Below, one piece after another: positions 17,358 through 27,357 of a DNA stretch of 64,000 bases. The stretch covers positions 1-64,000 of the forward strand of contig JAPFFF010000044.1 in the NCBI GenBank assembly GCA_039105265.1. The letters run 5' to 3'. Below the pieces are notes generated by a model, which saw only the letters and a program-made list of their open reading frames with translations, made no database searches and had not been told where the DNA came from. The stretch's first letter is position 1. Each line of letters begins with the position of its first letter. Position numbers and translations under genes: made by a program. This stretch comes from Tritrichomonas musculus (lineage: Eukaryota; Parabasalia; Tritrichomonadida; Tritrichomonadidae).

Positions 17358-18260
17358 ATGAAGATTCAAAAGTGGCGACCGTCAATCTCAATTTTATCTC
17401 ACCCCACCAAATCAACACCCTTACTCTCTTACCCTTGGGAAAAAATAGAAAATGAGAAAGATAAAAAAGAATTAAGTGACATTCTCCGTAAAGTCGGGCT
17501 TGCATTTATTAAAAATAAAATTGAAATTTTTGACCAATCAAGATGGAGTCAATGCTCAATGTTAGAAAGGATTAAATATAAGATGCCTAGTTGCACCAAT
17601 AACATTGAAAGCATGCACGGGCATCTCAACGCCAAAATACCACGACGAAATGAATTTTTTCATTCAATTAAACGGTTAATTGATCAGATTCATTCAAAAA
17701 GTCACTCCTTTAATGATCGTTTTAATAAAAACTACGCAAGACATAAAAAGAAGATAAATGATATTTTAAAGAGCATTCCACCTGAAATTGAAGAATCTCA
17801 AAGTGCTTATTATGAAACTAATTTAGACAACCAAACTTGCACTTGTGGTGAATCAGCATTAATATCAAGCATGCTTGAAGTCAAAATTCCTTGTACTCAC
17901 TTGGTTAAAATGAATGTACAGTTTCCAGAAATTCAGCCTCCTAAAATCCTTTTTGAGAATAGATTTCAAAAAGAACTTTTCTATGAGTATGAAATTCATG
18001 AGTCAAAAGAAGTCACTGTTGATTCAAATTATTATTCAAGAATAAGAAAATCTGTTATCAACACAATTAAAAGATTCAGTCACAGTGAATCTTCATCAGA
18101 AATCAGTGAGTATGTGAACAAAAATTTGCCATTCACAGAAACGCCCAAAGAGTTTGTTTTTGGTCTTCCAGCAGAAGTCTTCAACGTTATTGATAATGGA
18201 ATTAGAATTTTTTCAAAAGAAATAAAAAATGAAAAATTAAATGGCAATTTGGATCCATAA
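17358..18260 (+). pseudogene. MULE-family transposase, C-terminal remnant with SWIM zinc finger
   Basis: The open frame has 300 codons. The segment CTNNIESMHGHLN (79-91) is the late conserved block of MULE transposases (TNNxESxHxxL). A SWIM-type zinc finger follows: CTC at 161-163 and CTH at 179-181. A full MULE transposase would carry the DDE catalytic domain upstream, with the first two Asp residues, and usually exceeds 500 residues. Here the frame starts just ahead of the late block and only AT-rich DNA lies upstream. The protein could not catalyse transposition alone. It is probably a 5'-truncated copy, though domestication of the DNA-binding part cannot be excluded. Confidence 0.75.
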
Positions 18261-18951
18261 AAAAAAATAAACATTTCAAAAAGTTTCATTATGGAATGAA
18301 AATTTAAAAATTTAAAAAAAATAACTTTTTTTAATAATTTCAATTAAAAATAAACAAAATATTAATTTTAATTTCTTTTATCTCTTTTGGTTTATATTGA
18401 TATTAATAAAAACATATAAATTTGTAGAAAACAAAAGCACTTCACCAGATTGTATTTTTTACACCATTAAATTTTAAACGGACTGTAAAAATTACACCGA
18501 TACAGACCTACCTATATTTTAATGAAATATCAGATTTGCCATTAGCAAAAACTCATAGAATATTTTGAAAGATATTACAAAAAGTGGAAAAAAGTTGAGA
18601 AAAGCCAACTTTACCCTTAAAGTAGAAAAAAAAAAAATTGTGTGATCCGATTCTTTTTCAAACCATCCAATTTGATTAACCATCGGATAAAACTTATTAT
18701 GTATTGCGAAGGAAACAAACGCTTGGGCCAATTTCGAGTTATAATGTAATCTTTTTGCTTAATGATAAAAATGCTTATTTATAAAAATTAAAATTTATAA
18801 TATGAATTAAATATTATTATGAAATTATTATTATTTATATTTATATGATATTAATAAAGATACCGATGTTTTAAATTTTAATAAAGCCCGTTGAAAAAGT
18901 TTAATTCTATAGAAAATGAAATGTGATATGAAAGAGCTTTAAAAAAAAAAT
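18261..18951. other. AT-rich intergenic region
   Basis: No convincing gene is seen. A 70-codon open frame on the minus strand near 18,519-18,731 has an ordinary-looking first half but ends in AT-driven F/I/L residues and lacks neighbours that would support it. Confidence 0.5.
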
Positions 18952-20142
18952 ATGAATGCTCTTGACTTTATTGATAAAATGAAAAAAATTCAAAGTAATT
19001 TCTTAATATTTATTGAGAATGAAAAAGATTCTGAAGAAAAATTTCAAATATTTGATGATGATCAGATAAATCTATTCAATCAACATGAAATCAAGATGAT
19101 TTTAAAACTTATTTCCAGAATATCTAATAATCATTGCAGGCCAACAAACTTTTTCCCCAAAATTGAAAAAGTTCTTCAACAAATTTTTCACAAAAACAGA
19201 CAAAAATTTGAAAATGACGAAATTTTCACCATTTTTAAAGGAAACAAACGAATTCTTTTATTTTTATTTGAAGAGAAAATAATCACAATGAATGATTATA
19301 TCGCTTCCTTAATGAAAGAAGAAAAGTATTTAAAAAAACAATATCCTCCTTATTTTTTCAATGAAATTAAATCTTTCATTGATGACGAATTGAAAGAAGA
19401 AATAGCAAAACAACTTCCAGAAAACTATGAAGAAAAGAGAAAGAAAGGAGAAAATGATTCTCACATATGTGAACTGATTCGCGATGATATGATTGATGAA
19501 TTCATTTCATTTGTCAATCAAAACAATTTTGAATTGAATTCAATGATTGAAGATTCAATTTTTGAGACAAATTCATTGTTAATGAAGTATCAATCAGCTT
19601 TGATTGAATATTCAGCATTCTTTGGATCTACTCAAATATTCAAATACTTGTATATGAATGGAGTTAATTTGTCGCCATCTTTGTGGATTTATGCAATTCA
19701 CAGTGAAAATCCAGAATTAATCAATTTGTTGGAACAAAACAAAGTCATTCCATTTGACAATTCTTTGTTTTGTGAAGGTTATAATGAATGTTTGAAAGAG
19801 GCAATTAAATGTCATCATAATGATATGGCGAATTATTTACAAAACAATTATATTGAAAAAAATGAGTCAGATTTTGATGACAATATTATTTCCTATAGTT
19901 TTCATTATTGCAATTATTCTTACTTCCCTTCAGATATTGGCAATAACAAATTTATTTTTTATTATGCTTGTCAATTTGATTATTTAGAAATTGTTGAATT
20001 TTATATAAAAAACAAAAAAGTTAATCTAACAACAACAATAAAAATTCCAAAGTTTTTAATTTTGCATCGTGTTTTTATAAACATTTTTAAATGGTGTTTT
20101 AAAAACATACTTTTTTTTAAAATAATAAAGTTCAATTATTAA
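18952..20142 (+). pseudogene. ankyrin/DUF3447-like protein, N-terminal part of a broken gene
   Basis: The frame has 396 codons. The first 160 residues have the helical lead-in typical of trichomonad DUF3447-ankyrin proteins (DQINLFNQHEIKMI). Ankyrin-like repeats follow from about 165: IRDDMIDEFISFVNQNN, LIEYSAFFGSTQIFKYL, IHSENPELINLLEQN, then an ACQFDYLEIVEFYI unit near 340. After about residue 355 the frame changes into AT-driven residues (LHRVFINIFKWCFKNILFF), where homology should continue as another ankyrin repeat. That continuation appears about 160 bp downstream in another frame (TPLYLAADRNNQEIIQLL). I infer one original gene disrupted by an insertion or frameshift. No canonical trichomonad splice signals are visible in the gap. 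Confidence 0.7.
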
Positions 20143-20197
20143 AGGTTTTTTTAAATAAAGTTTTTTTATATAAATATTGAATAAAATTTAAAAATGA

Positions 20198-21334
20198 AAT
20201 CATTATTGTAATGTAACACCATTGTATTTGGCTGCTGACCGAAATAATCAAGAAATTATTCAACTTTTAATGTCAGAACAAAATATTAAAATAGGACCAA
20301 ATTGCTTCCATAATTGTTCAAAATTAAGAGAATTTAATATTCCTTCATATATAACATCGATAGGAAGATATGCATTTTTTGATTGCCAATCTTTGGTCCA
20401 AATTACGATTCCTTCATCTGTAAAAAAAATCAGATTTAATGCATTTAACAACTGCAAAGCATTGAAGCAAGTAACATTTGTTCATCCTTCATCAATAACA
20501 AAAATAGAGCAATTTACTTTCAGTAAATGTTTTTTGTTAGAAAAAATAACAATTCCATCTTCTGTTAAAGAAATTGAACAATATTCATTTGATGAATGTT
20601 TATCATTGGCAGAAGTTTCATTTGAAAAGCCATCATCTTTGTATTCAATTGGAGAACGAGCATTCCTGAAGTGCACTTCATTAACACGAATAACAATTCC
20701 ATCTTCTTTACATGAAATCAAAATATTAGCTTTTATGAGTTGTACATCGCTCGAAGAAGTGATATTTGATTCTCCTTCATCAATAAAAAAAATTGAAGCA
20801 TCTGTTTTTGCTAATTGTTCTTCTCTGAAGAAGATAGAAATTCCTGATTCGATTACTTCTCTTGATAGTGCTGTTTTTGATCTCTGCACATCGTTAACCA
20901 ACATTTTAATCCCTAATTCAATCAATTTGATTGAATATTATCTTTTTAGAAATTGCTCTTCTCTTGAAAAAATTGTCATTCCTGACTCAGTAACGGAAAT
21001 AAAAGGATCTTCATTTTTGGGTTGTTCATCACTTAAAGAAATAACAATTCCTGATTCTGTTAAATCAATTAGTGATAGTGTTTTCGATGGATGCACTTCA
21101 TTAAAAGAAATAATAATCCCTGATTCAGTCATTTTTATTGGTAGTTATTGTTTCAAAGAATGTCATGCATTAGAAAAAATAAAAATGTCATGTCATATTA
21201 GAAATATTAATTCATATGCGTTCATTGAATGTTCATCATTAAAAGAAATTACAATTCCTAATCCTATTTCAACCAAAATGTATATCGGAGTTGATGCATT
21301 TCCAGAGCACACTAAGGTTATTTATGAAAAATAA
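20198..21334 (+). pseudogene. ankyrin repeat followed by BspA-type LRR domain, C-terminal part of the broken gene
   Basis: The open frame begins without an ATG and reads CNVTPLYLAADRNNQEIIQ, the continuation of an ankyrin repeat. Its first in-frame ATG is internal (MSEQNIKIG). About 14 BspA/Treponema-pallidum-type leucine-rich repeats of about 23 residues follow, of the form CSSLKEITIPDSVKSISDSV. BspA-type LRRs are greatly expanded in trichomonads and often serve adhesion or protein binding. The chimeric order of ankyrin then LRR suggests that this is the second half of the gene upstream, now out of frame. It stays open for 370 codons, so the break may be recent, or this half may be expressed from the internal ATG. 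Confidence 0.75.
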
Positions 21335-21418
21335 TATTTTAAATATTTTAAATAATTTTTATTTTTTATTCTATAAATATATATTTCTAAAATTCTATTT
21401 TCTATTTTTCTAATATTT

Positions 21419-24400
21419 TTATAACTTTTGTTTTAATGTGTCATCATCAATGTAACCAATGTCAACTAAGGCCTTTCTGTATTTCTCGATATCTTGGCAA
21501 AGGTTGTTGTGATCAATTTCTGCATTTTGGATTGTTTCTAATAATTTGATGTTAAGTTTAGAAAGTTCAGTCTTTAAGCGTTCAACTTCAGCAACTAAGT
21601 TATCGTGATCATCTTTAGCCTTTTGTTTGGTGTCAGCTAATTCTTTCTGTAATGATTCGATCATCTTCTTCATGCTTTCGATTTCCTTGGTGAGAGCGTC
21701 GTGATCTTCTTTGGCCTTGTGCTGTGTGTCTGACAATGTTTGTGTTAATTCTCTGACGTGGTTTTCAGAATCGAGTAATAATTTCTTAAGGCGATCGATT
21801 TCTTGGCTGAGTCTGTCATGGTCGTCTTTAGCAGCACGTTGTGTTTCTGTCAAAACTTTGTTCAAACGTTCAATTTCACGTGTTAAGTTGTCGTGGTCTT
21901 CTTTAGCTTTACGTTGTGTATCAGACAAGGTTTGGTTCAAGTGTTGGATTTCGTTCTTCAAGTTCTGGATTTCACGTGATAAGTTGTCATGATCTTCCTT
22001 AGCTTTACGTTGTGTATCAGAAAGTTCCTTCTTAAGGCGATCGATTTCACCGCTGAGTTTGTCATGGTCTTGCTTAGCTTCGCGTTGTGTGTCAGATAAA
22101 ACTTTGTTAAGTCTTGAAATTTCGCCCTTCAATTGTTCAATTTCATGTGTGAGTTTGTCGTGATCATCTTTGGCATCTTTCTTAATTTTCTCGATTTCAC
22201 GTGTCAAGTTGTCGTGGTCTTCTTTGGCTTTACGTTGAGCTTCAGCTAATTGTCTCTTGAGGTTCTCGATTTCATGTGTCAATGATGAAATCTTGGAGTT
22301 CAAATTGGAATTGTCTGTTCTAAGCTTGTTGATTTCGTTTGTAAGGTTGTCGTGGTCTTGTCTGGCCTTGGCTTGTGCATCAGCAAGTTGCTTCTTGAGG
22401 TTGTCAATTTCGGATTGCATTAATGAAATCTTGGACTTCAAGTTTGAGATTTCAGTGTTGAGTCTTGTAACTTCGCTTGTGAGGTTGTCATGGTCTTGTT
22501 TAGCCTTGGCTTGTGTGTCAGCAAGTTCTCTCTTAAGGTTGTCGATTTCACCGTTCAACTTCTTGATTTCGGCAGTTAATTTGTCGTGTTCTTGTTGAGC
22601 TGCACGTTGAGCATCGGCGAGTTGCTTGTTGAGGCGATCGATCTCAGATTGCATGCTTTGGATCTTTGACTTCAAGTTTGAGATTTCGCTGTTTAATGTT
22701 GCGATTTGTGACTTCAAGTTGGCGACTTCGGTGCTCAATTTCTGGTTCTCAGCAGCTAATCTGTCGTGGTCTTCTTTAGCCTTGCGATTAGCTTCGGCTA
22801 ACGAATCGTTGAGGCGTTTGATTTCAGCAGTTAGCTTGTCGTGGTCTTGTTGAGCATCGCGTTTGGCATCAGCGATCTGTCTGTTGAGACGTTCGATTTC
22901 TGAATTCAAACTTGTGATCTGTGACTTCAAGTTTGTTATTTCGCTGTTCAATTTCTGGTTTTCAGCGGACAATTTATCGTGATCTTCCTTTGCTTTACGT
23001 TGTGTGTCAGAAAGTTCCTTCTTGAGGTTGGAGTTTTCAGTTGTTAAATTGTTGATCTTGGTTGTTAAGTTCTGGTTTTCACGAGTTAAGTTGTCGTGGT
23101 CTTGTTTGGCCTTACGTTGTGAATCTTGGATTGAGTTGTTCAAGTTTCTGATTTCATTCTTCATGTTGGATGATTCAGTTTGGTTCTTGTTTGATGACTC
23201 GTTGATGACGGTGTTCAATCTCTTGTTTTCTGTTGTCATTGTTGTGATCTTGTTGTTCAAGTTCTTGTTTTCACGAGTTAAGTTGTCGTGGTCTTGTTGA
23301 GCCTTACGTTGAGTGTCAGAAATTGTGCTGGTTAAGTTTCTGATTTCATTGGCTTGTTTGTCGTGATCTTCTCTTGCTTTGCGTGTTGTTTCAGAGAGGT
23401 TGTTGTTAAGGTTCTTGATTTCAGTTGTCATGTTTGTAACCTTTGTTGTCAAGTTGTTGTTTTCACGAGTTAAACTGTCGTGATCAAGTTGTGCTTTACG
23501 TTGTGTGTCTGAGATGACGTTGTTGAGTCTCTTGACTTCAGATGCATCGCTCAAGATCTTGTTGTTCAAGTTGTTGATTTCTGTTGTTTGTGTTGAAATC
23601 TTTGAGTTCAATGTTGAAATTTGGCTTGTCAAATTGTCATGATCTTGTTTGGCCTTGTTTTGTGTGTCAGTGATTACAGTGTTCAATCTCTTGTTCTCAT
23701 TTGTTAAGTTGGTGATCTTTGTGTTGAGTGATGAAACTTCGTTTGCCAACTTTCTGTCTTCGTTGGATAAGCAGTCACGTTCTTGTTGTGCCTTGCGTTG
23801 GTTCTCAGAGATTGTGTTGTTCAAGTTCTTGATTTCTGTTGTCATTGTTGTGATCTTTGAGTTGAGGTTGTTGATCTCTGACGTTTGTGAAGCAATCTTT
23901 GAGTTCAAGCTTGATATTTGGTTAGTTAAGTTGTCATGGTCTTGTTTAGCTTTACGTTCTGTTTCTGAAACGACGTTGTTAAGACGTGAAATTTCAGAAG
24001 TCATTGTTGAAATCTTTGAATTAAGGTTAGTGATTTCAGTTGACAATTTCTTGTTTTCAGCTGTTAATTTGTCATGATCTTCCTTGGCCTTACGTTGTGT
24101 CTCAGTGATGACGCTGTTGAGGCGAGTGATTTCGCTTGTCATTGTTGAGATCTTAGAGTTCAAGCTGTTGATTGTGTTGGTCAAGCTGTCATGTTCTTGC
24201 TGAGCCTTTCGTTGTGTTTCGGAAAGGGTTGACTTGAGAGTATTGATTTCAGTTGTCATTGTTGAAATCTTTTGGTTGAGGTTGGCAACTTCAGTTGTTA
24301 ATCTCTTGTTCTCAGCAACTAAACTGTCATGGTCTTGTCTTGCCTTTCTTTCATTTTCTGGGATTGTAGAATTGAGTCTATTGAGTTCAGAAGTTAATTG

Positions 24401-26722
24401 AGAAATCTTTGAGTTTAAGTTGTTGATTTCTGTTGTCATTGATGAAACCTTTGTTGTAAGTGTTGAGTTTTGGTTAGTTAATTTATCATGATCATCTTTG
24501 GCTCTTCTTTGTGTTTCAGACAATTCTCTCTTGACGCTTTCGAGTTGGCTTGTGAGTGAATCGTGGTCTTGTTTAGCCTTTCTTTCTGTTTCAGAAACAA
24601 CAGAGTTGAGTCTGCTTACTTCTGAAGTTAACTTGTCATGATCAGCTTGTGCGTTTCTCTTTGTTTCAGACAAAGTGTTATTAAGACGTTCAATTTCAGA
24701 TGTCAATGTTGTGATCTTTGATTTCAAGTTTGTGTTTTCACTTGTTAAGCTTGTGATCTTTGTGTTCAAGTTGTTGACTTGTGCTGATAAATGATCATGA
24801 TCAAGTTGAGCTTTACGTTGTGCTTCAGCCAAATCTCTCTTTAATTTTTCGATTTCTCCACTTAAGCTGTCGTGGTCGAGTTGTGCTTTACGTTGTGTAT
24901 CGGAAATGACTCCATTAAGACGAGAGACTTCAGCAGTAAGTTTGCTGTGGTCTTCTTGTGCTTTATGTTCTGTTTCAGAAAGCGTCTTGTTCAAACGTTC
25001 AATTTCGCCATTTAATTTAGTGATTTGCGCTGTTAAGTGAGTGTGGTCTTCTTGAGCGTTCTTTTGTGTTTCAGCCAATTCTTTGGTCAAACGAGCAATT
25101 TCACCAGATAAGTGATCGTGATCAATCTTAGCCTGTCGTTGTGTTTCAGCCAGTTGTGATTTGGCGTGTTCGTTTTCAGAAGTCAATGTGGTGATCTTTG
25201 TGTTCAATGTTGTGATTGTTTGTGACAACTTGTCATGATCTTCTTGTGCTTTATGCTGTGTTTCAGAAAGTTGTGTCTTGAGACGATCGATTTCTGAAGT
25301 CAATTTGTTGTGATCTTCAAGCGAATCTTTCTTCAATTTCTCAATTTCAGCTGTTAATTTGTTGTGATCTTCAGTTGCCTTTGTTTGTGTTGTTGTGAGT
25401 TCTTTCTTAAGACGTTCAATTTCAGCTGTCAACTTGTCTTGTTCTTGCTTGGCTGTTAACTTGAATTGTGAGAATTCTTGTTCAACTTTGGTTCTCTTTG
25501 TCTCTGATTCAGAGAGAGCTTTCTTGAGACGTTCAATTTCAGCTCTCAAGTTTTCATTGTCTTTTTGTGATTCAGCCAATTTTGTTGTGAGTGCTTTGTT
25601 GTTTGCTTCTGATTCGGCCAAAAGTTTCTTGAGACGTTCAATTTCAGCTAACAAACCGTCACGTTCTGATTTGGCTTTAGCTTCAGCTTCAGCGCGTTCT
25701 TTTGCAAGTTTGTCGGCTTCAGCACGAGCAGCAGCTTCAGCTTTTTCACGAGCTAATCTTTCAGCTTCTGCCTTTGCTTCAGCGTCAGCTTTTTCTTTGG
25801 CTAATCGGTCAGCTTCTGCTTTTTCACGTGCTAATTGTTCTTCCTCTTCTTTTTCATGTGCTAAACGATCGGCTTCTGCCTTTTCACGTGCTAAACGTTC
25901 TGCATCAGCGCGTGCTTCGGCATCGGCCTTTTCTTTAGCTAATCTTTCAGCTTCGGCTCTTTCTCTTGCCAATCTTTCTGCTTCTTCTCTTGCATGTGCA
26001 TCCTTGTCTTTGAGGTTTTCGAGGACAACTTTGGCAGCAGCGAGCTGTGTAAGGAGAGTTTTCTCATCAACTTGGTCGTTGCTGGCTGAGATATCTTCTG
26101 GTAATACGTAAACAGGGATTCCGAGTTCTTCCATGACTTTGCAGACGAGTTGGGAGTTCTTTTGAACATCGGCTGCGTTTAATGAATAGAAGTTGATCTT
26201 ATCTGGGACGTATGAATCGAGTAATGCGCACATTGCAATTGTATATGGAGTGAATTTGCTGACATTTGGATAATTTGATGTTCTTCCAATTGCCCATTCA
26301 AGAAGGGCATTTTTGGCTGGTGTTTTAGTTGCGTTGTTGTCTTTGCTTTGTGTAACAGATTTGGTAATTGAATAATGTAAAATAAGTGACCAAACATAAC
26401 CAAGAATAAGTTTTTCGTTGTTATCATTGACATCTTTACCTGAGATACCGACTAATTTGACACCATCTTTGGTGAACATGTCAATTGATAAATCACAGTT
26501 CATAACTTGATCAACATTTCGTTTTGGTGTTTTAGCCCATTTCATTGGTGCGTCTTTTTTAGTAAGGATTTGTGCGAGTTCAACAAGAGGAACTCCGTTT
26601 GAGAGATCTTTTGTAATTTCTCCAATCTCTGAACAATTGTTGGTTTTGAGTTGTCCGTTGACCCATCGTGTGAAAACTTTGATTTGGAGTGGGATCCAGT
26701 CATTTGCATTTGATGTAGACAT
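21419..26722 (-). CDS. double calponin-homology protein with very long coiled-coil rod
   Basis: The protein has 1767 residues. The N-terminus carries two calponin-homology domains (about 8-115, starting WIPLQIKVFTRWVNGQL, and about 134-235, NALLEWAIGRTSNYPNV), the actin-binding pair of alpha-actinin, fimbrin and related proteins. From about 240 to 1750 the chain is one near-continuous coiled coil. It starts with A/E/R-rich repeats (AEAERLAREKAEA), then dozens of units of the form SETQRKAKEDHDKLTAEI with an N/L-rich partner (NLNSKISTMTSEI). A single rod of this size would be about 220 nm long. It probably crosslinks or scaffolds actin. A TCATTTTT initiator lies 27 nt before the ATG. The next gene, on the same strand, is another giant coiled-coil protein. 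Confidence 0.85.
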   Translation of the reverse strand: MSTSNANDWIPLQIKVFTRWVNGQLKTNNCSEIGEITKDLSNGVPLVELAQILTKKDAPMKWAKTPKRNVDQVMNCDLSIDMFTKDGVKLVGISGKDVNDNNEKLILGYVWSLILHYSITKSVTQSKDNNATKTPAKNALLEWAIGRTSNYPNVSKFTPYTIAMCALLDSYVPDKINFYSLNAADVQKNSQLVCKVMEELGIPVYVLPEDISASNDQVDEKTLLTQLAAAKVVLENLKDKDAHAREEAERLARERAEAERLAKEKADAEARADAERLAREKAEADRLAHEKEEEEQLAREKAEADRLAKEKADAEAKAEAERLAREKAEAAARAEADKLAKERAEAEAKAKSERDGLLAEIERLKKLLAESEANNKALTTKLAESQKDNENLRAEIERLKKALSESETKRTKVEQEFSQFKLTAKQEQDKLTAEIERLKKELTTTQTKATEDHNKLTAEIEKLKKDSLEDHNKLTSEIDRLKTQLSETQHKAQEDHDKLSQTITTLNTKITTLTSENEHAKSQLAETQRQAKIDHDHLSGEIARLTKELAETQKNAQEDHTHLTAQITKLNGEIERLNKTLSETEHKAQEDHSKLTAEVSRLNGVISDTQRKAQLDHDSLSGEIEKLKRDLAEAQRKAQLDHDHLSAQVNNLNTKITSLTSENTNLKSKITTLTSEIERLNNTLSETKRNAQADHDKLTSEVSRLNSVVSETERKAKQDHDSLTSQLESVKRELSETQRRAKDDHDKLTNQNSTLTTKVSSMTTEINNLNSKISQLTSELNRLNSTIPENERKARQDHDSLVAENKRLTTEVANLNQKISTMTTEINTLKSTLSETQRKAQQEHDSLTNTINSLNSKISTMTSEITRLNSVITETQRKAKEDHDKLTAENKKLSTEITNLNSKISTMTSEISRLNNVVSETERKAKQDHDNLTNQISSLNSKIASQTSEINNLNSKITTMTTEIKNLNNTISENQRKAQQERDCLSNEDRKLANEVSSLNTKITNLTNENKRLNTVITDTQNKAKQDHDNLTSQISTLNSKISTQTTEINNLNNKILSDASEVKRLNNVISDTQRKAQLDHDSLTRENNNLTTKVTNMTTEIKNLNNNLSETTRKAREDHDKQANEIRNLTSTISDTQRKAQQDHDNLTRENKNLNNKITTMTTENKRLNTVINESSNKNQTESSNMKNEIRNLNNSIQDSQRKAKQDHDNLTRENQNLTTKINNLTTENSNLKKELSDTQRKAKEDHDKLSAENQKLNSEITNLKSQITSLNSEIERLNRQIADAKRDAQQDHDKLTAEIKRLNDSLAEANRKAKEDHDRLAAENQKLSTEVANLKSQIATLNSEISNLKSKIQSMQSEIDRLNKQLADAQRAAQQEHDKLTAEIKKLNGEIDNLKRELADTQAKAKQDHDNLTSEVTRLNTEISNLKSKISLMQSEIDNLKKQLADAQAKARQDHDNLTNEINKLRTDNSNLNSKISSLTHEIENLKRQLAEAQRKAKEDHDNLTREIEKIKKDAKDDHDKLTHEIEQLKGEISRLNKVLSDTQREAKQDHDKLSGEIDRLKKELSDTQRKAKEDHDNLSREIQNLKNEIQHLNQTLSDTQRKAKEDHDNLTREIERLNKVLTETQRAAKDDHDRLSQEIDRLKKLLLDSENHVRELTQTLSDTQHKAKEDHDALTKEIESMKKMIESLQKELADTKQKAKDDHDNLVAEVERLKTELSKLNIKLLETIQNAEIDHNNLCQDIEKYRKALVDIGYIDDDTLKQKL

Positions 26723-27357
26723 TTTTGTTGTTTGTTTTAAAAAAAAAATGAAATCATTATTTTTTCATTTAAAATTGAATTTTATTTTTGAATTTTTAAT
26801 ATAGTAATTAACTTATATAATGTTTAATAAAAATTATTTTAAATATTAAAATTATTATTTAAATAAAAATTTATAAATATAATAATAGTTTATAATAAAT
26901 TTAAATATATATACTTAAAGATATATAATAAATAAATATTTTCAATATATACATTTAATGAATAAAATAAAAAAAAGATCTATTCAATTATTTGTATTAA
27001 CAAACAATTTTGAATGATTTTATTTATTTTATTTTGATTATTTATAAAATTGAATGTTGATAAATCGCTATACTATTGAAAGCCAAAATAAACTAACGAT
27101 GTTGAAGTTATGCTTTTATAAAAAAAAAAGGGTTGCATATTTAACGCTTACTAATATTTTATGCAAAATATAATAAGAAATCAAAACTTTTTTGATTAAA
27201 AAGCTTTTCTTATAATCAATAAAATTATTTAATGTGACTCAATTTTCCAGAAATCATAAATTTGCTTCAAATTTTTCAGTTCATTGGGAAAAATATAAAA
27301 AAATTTGAATAGTATGAATTTTTTACTCTATAAAAAATCTAAATATATTTTTTTTTT
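26723..27357. other. AT-rich intergenic region upstream of the CH-rod gene
   Basis: About 630 bp lie between two minus-strand genes. The first 30 bases next to the CH-rod ATG hold its initiator element. The rest is AT-rich with long A and T runs and shows no ORF or RNA-like structure. Confidence 0.6.
26745..26751 (-). promoter_or_regulatory. initiator (Inr) of the CH-rod gene
   Basis: On the minus strand the sequence reads TTTCATTTTTT, matching the trichomonad initiator TCA(Y)T(W). The A, the usual start point of transcription, is 27 nt before the ATG. Confidence 0.6.

Noticed and set aside
18519-18731. 70-codon minus-strand ORF
   Set aside because: Half is AT-driven and there is no promoter element or neighbour to support it.
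20035-20200. Possible intron joining the two ankyrin halves
   Set aside because: The usual trichomonad splice signals (GTATGT-type 5' end, ACTAAC-type branch and CACAG end) are not seen.
21711-26111. Plus-strand ORFs rich in S, L and F inside the coiled-coil gene
   Set aside because: They are antisense shadows of the heptad-biased minus-strand gene.
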